64,000 nt of DNA, from the NCBI RefSeq assembly GCF_000003605.2, contig NW_003154745.1, forward strand, positions 126,777-190,776. Reading direction: 5' to 3'. The DNA comes from Saccoglossus kowalevskii (lineage: Eukaryota > Hemichordata > Enteropneusta > Harrimaniidae). Positions 60,827-64,000 of this stretch are shown here, piece by piece. The position numbers were made by a program, and so were the translations under genes. Each line of letters begins with the position of its first letter. Positions within the stretch are counted from its first letter, which is position 1. The notes beneath the pieces were generated by a model that was given only the letters and a program-made list of their open reading frames with translations, searched no databases and had not been told where the DNA came from.

Positions 60827-61160
60827 AAGGGTTGCTTACTGATATTAAAAGGGACACCCACAAAACTCACACTGGACAGGGGTTTTTGTTACTGCTAGAA
60901 TAGGGTAGACAAGACAATAGTACTGGAAATGAAATACACATACACCAAAGATATCGAGTTAAAGCTCCTGGCTTTAATACCTCTAAAAATAATGATACAA
61001 TATAATGATATAATAATACAATGAATAAATTCACTAAAATAGGGGATTGTCAAGGAAAGTGTGCATTGGTGATAACTCAAAGTTCCAGGATGTGGTAATT
61101 GATGACAGTCAATGGCTTCTTGCAACAAGAAAGAGAACATTTTTGAAAGTTCTCATTGTG
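60827..61160. other. No gene recognised
   Basis: Short AT-rich interval between the ATTGG-box repeat and the long family A copy, with an AATGATACAATATAATG stretch. Confidence 0.45.
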
Positions 61161-62822
61161 CTCATCATATTAAAGCGAAGAAGTTGTCGCGAGCATGTCC
61201 TTGAAACTTCAAGTCACAAGTGGCGTATACAACATATTGTTTATTTACATCAAATTCAAACGTGTGTTGCGTGACGACCTCTTCGGATTAAGACATAGCA
61301 AAGAAAAACATAGATCACAAGTGAAAGTATAACAAATTGAGGTGCATGTCGATGTTATTGCACTTGCTAAAATTGTTTATAAAGTATGTTTGAGAAAATG
61401 CAAGTCCGAGGATCTCATGAATATGAATGCTTGTTGCCATGGTGCCCTACAATAAATCTTTACATGGGGCTTACAATGTTAACATATGTGTAATGACCAA
61501 ATTAGAGATTCTGGGATAGGGAATACAGCAATTGCAACTCTTTGTAATTGTATTGTTAGTTCTGGACAAAAGCGGCTAATAGACCCCTTGTACAAGTCAA
61601 GCGCCCTCTTGTGTTGAATAATATGGTGAAGGCAGTGTCCTCAAATTTGCAGTTTTAATAAATATCAGTTCAAAATAATTTAAAGTTTGTCATGCCTCTA
61701 ATTTAAATTCACATGGCAGGGGGTGTCAAACAATGGTGATCTATCAGTGAATTACACTTGCCCATCTACATCATAGAATTAAAAGAACTCCCCCCTGCGG
61801 GGGATAGTTCGTCAGTTTATTAGTGTAAAACGTCCATATCCCCATAACCATATCTGAGGCAAAAAGCAATCTCAGATATGTGAAAGGCGCTTGCTCGCTG
61901 TGACAAAATGCAATGAGACATGTAATTGGCGAATCAAACAGTAGCATCAATGTGAATAACCACTGAGAGTGAATGGCAAGCAGAGTTAAAACGAAGGTCA
62001 GAATGACTGGCATGTAATAAAGACACCAACATTAAGAGTAAGCTAGGCATAGTCCTGATTCAAAAATGTTTAAGCATGTCCAAGTTATCACATTTTAAAC
62101 AAACAAGATGGTCACCAGTCGGTCATATTTGATCAAATTGAATTGACATGTACATGTATCCATTTATGACATGCTAAATATCAATTGAAATGATACATGG
62201 GTGACAGAGATATAGTAATATGGCCACAAATAAAAAGAGCCGTTATTCAGCCATCCTTGATCTGATTATGAATTAAACTGACATGTATGATGTATGTGCC
62301 AAATACAAATGAAAATGGTACATAAATCTTGAAAATATAGTAGTAAGGCCAAAAAGTCAGATGGCTGTCAATTTTGAAATAAATCGTCATGGACATGTAT
62401 CCTAACATGTATGAAGTATGTGCCAAATTTGAATAAGAACTGAAAAAGCATGTCCAAGATACCACATTTAAAAAAAAAACAAGATGCCTGCATGCCTGCC
62501 AGCCATCTTTGATCCAATTGCGAAATAAATTGTCATGGACATGTATCCTAACATGTATAACCAATGTCCCAAGTTTGAATAAAAACTGACAAAGCATGTC
62601 CAAAATATAACATTTTCAAAAAACAAGATGGCTGCCAGTCGGTCATTTTGAATCGAATTGCTAAACCACTGCATGTGCATATGTCCCACATAAGGTACTA
62701 AGCACATGCAAAGAATGAACAAAATTGGTCAAAAGGATTCTGAAATATTACTCCGGACGAGCGGATGGCTGGACGGACAGACAGACGCACGCATGCACGC
62801 ACGCATGCACGCACACACTACG
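61161..62822 (+). repeat. Second long copy of modular repeat family A
   Basis: The head at 61161-61265 matches 2445-2545. The modules resume at 62214 (TAGTAATATGGCC) and end in a CACG-type microsatellite at 62785-62812. About 950 bp between the head and the modules are absent from the first copy; they include one extra AAGATGGTCACCAGTCGG unit near 62105 and otherwise unmatched DNA. Confidence 0.75.
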
Positions 62823-63218
62823 CAGCAACACAGAGTACTTAGTTGAAATGGTGGACCACAATGTACTCATTTATAAAGCATAAATGGCCCAGTTTCAGGT
62901 ACATCGCCTGTACTTCCAATGGAGCCAGTCAGAATGTGGTTTTGTTAGCAGCTGTCACGATGACAGGCAGGCACTCACATAGGCAAAGTTTGAGTTGTAA
63001 ACATGCTTTTTTAATATGTTAATCACAAGCACACCTGGTAGATTCCAATTGTCCTTATAGAGTTGTAAACAAGTATGACCTGTCAATCACCTTTATGACA
63101 GTTATCACACAGCATTGTACACTAGCTGTTTTATCCCATGATTCCATGCACACTTCTGTTTGCAAGGTTTGACGTAAAATATGAAAAAAAATATAGAATA
63201 AAGGATCCTGACACAATT
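62823..63218. other. No gene recognised
   Basis: Interval between family A and the second ATTGG-box repeat; it contains ATTCCAATTG and GACAGGCAGGCA motifs only. Confidence 0.45.
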
Positions 63219-63322
63219 AATAAATGGTCTAAACAAAAGAAGCCATGCTATGCAAAACAGCACTGATTTGCTAACGGAATGACAGTGATTGGCCCAAAAA
63301 GAAGCCCTATAAATGGTCATAA
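63219..63322 (+). repeat. Repeat with ATTGG boxes, copy 2
   Basis: Counterpart of 60721-60826. The first ATTGG box is altered to ATTTG, the second kept, and a third (CTGATTGGTTAAAGG) follows at 63332. The two copies enclose the long family A copy. Confidence 0.6.
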
Positions 63323-63465
63323 TTAATGCAAACTGATTGGTTAAAGGAGGTGTGAATAAAATACAGGTTGGAAACACAAACAATAACATCAAATCAAATC
63401 GCTTTCCAATGCCATGTGAACAGTATTTTTGTGGAAATGTGAATGAGACATAACCCATGTACCTA

Positions 63466-64000
63466 TAATATAATAACCCTTTATTATTACCATTAAGAAA
63501 TTACAATCTGTTTCGGCTCTGAGTAATAAAGTTAAATAAATAAACACGAACACACATTAATTCTAATAAACGTATCGAAACAAAGAAAGTTACTAAATGC
63601 TTCTTTTCAAGTTTGCATTATCAATGTATTGGATTAGTGCTTTCAGTAAATGAATATATCATACGTTGATGATTGTCAATTTTTCTGTGTTTTCCATCTC
63701 ATGTAAATTTTGTTAAATTCATCATGAAGAGTTTTTCTTTCAGAATAGTAAACTTTACAAGATGTAATAAAGTGGATTTTATCCTCCAATACATTGCATG
63801 TTTTGCATAGTCTCTTGCTTAGTGGTGTTTTTCGGCGAGTATGTCTTCCTACTTCGATCTGTAATTTGTGGCAACTAAGCCGTAATCTTACCAGAGTTTC
63901 AACATCATGGAGTTTATTTAGTTTAGTTAAATATGGTGCTTCTTTAATTTCATTGTTTATTTGTCTGTATGTCCGTAGTTTTGAGTTCTCTCTGTTATTG
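63466..64000 (-). pseudogene. LINE ORF2 C-terminus and 3' UTR, running off the window edge
   Basis: On the minus strand an open frame enters at the right edge (63999) and runs 107 codons to TGA at 63676-63678. It contains SKLRTYRQINNEIKEAPYL, VRLRLSCHKLQIEVGRH and RLCKTCNVLEDKIHFITSC. The last has an intact C-x2-C-x7-H-x4-C knuckle as found at the end of many LINE ORF2 proteins. The KLRTY block matches the LINE fragment at 41600, so the two are related. No internal stop is seen, so this copy may be younger. The 3' UTR extends to about 63466 and ends in an AT-rich, TAATAA-like stretch. The 5' part lies outside the window, so its completeness is unknown. Confidence 0.75.

Overview
The window is AT-rich, intron- and repeat-dominated animal DNA from a draft assembly (two runs of N). 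There is no prokaryotic gene packing and there are no operons. It holds many TA-flanked miniature inverted-repeat elements, 5'-truncated non-LTR retrotransposons with simple-repeat tails, long microsatellites, and only short coding exons bounded by GT..AG. This suggests an invertebrate metazoan, probably marine judging from the repeat style, but no marker gene fixes the phylum.

Host genes. The best-supported one is a minus-strand gene. Its candidate first coding exon is 49494-49546 (ATG, 17 codons, GTAAGT donor) and a second exon lies at 44397-44475 (TTTTTTACAG acceptor, GTAGGA donor). The two join in phase to an open 44-residue N-terminus that I do not recognise. A further minus-strand exon candidate is 375-494, so either the gene runs across most of the window or a second gene begins there. 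The less AT-rich stretch 49547-50700 upstream of exon 1 looks like a promoter region, and two short plus-strand ORFs in it have good start contexts. Other coding-like islands (30781-30939, 52329-52937, 11652-11705) are weak.

Mobile DNA by region. 1-3.6 kb: a TA-flanked element (1826-2016) and a large modular repeat built from about 140-bp units, each carrying an AAGATGGCTGCC-like core (2445-3570). The same repeat family recurs at 8.4-9.0, 10.2-10.5, 16.9-17.5, 30.5, 42.3 and 61.2-62.8 kb. 4-33 kb: intronic or intergenic DNA with further dispersed families, a long inverted-repeat element at 21742-22197, two opposite-orientation TIR elements (13907-14267 and 25857-26245) and a nested insertion at 32676-32884. 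33.7-35.3 kb: a 270-bp TGTA/TG array and an assembly gap flanked by identical 95-bp sequence. 38.8-42.2 kb: two decayed LINE 3' ends. 47.0-47.6 kb: an element with about 150-bp terminal inverted repeats, interrupted by the second gap. 51-54 kb: microsatellites. 56.0-56.5 kb: an LTR-like sequence with three heat-shock-element matches upstream of a TATA box. 59.6-60.4 kb: a CpG-rich TIR element. 63.5-64.0 kb: the 3' end of another LINE on the minus strand, still open at the window edge.

I see no clear undescribed multi-gene system. The observations most worth following are the heat-shock-element cluster in an LTR-like promoter, the modular repeat carrying YY1-like cores, and the unidentified minus-strand gene. 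All matches were made by eye, and no database search was possible.
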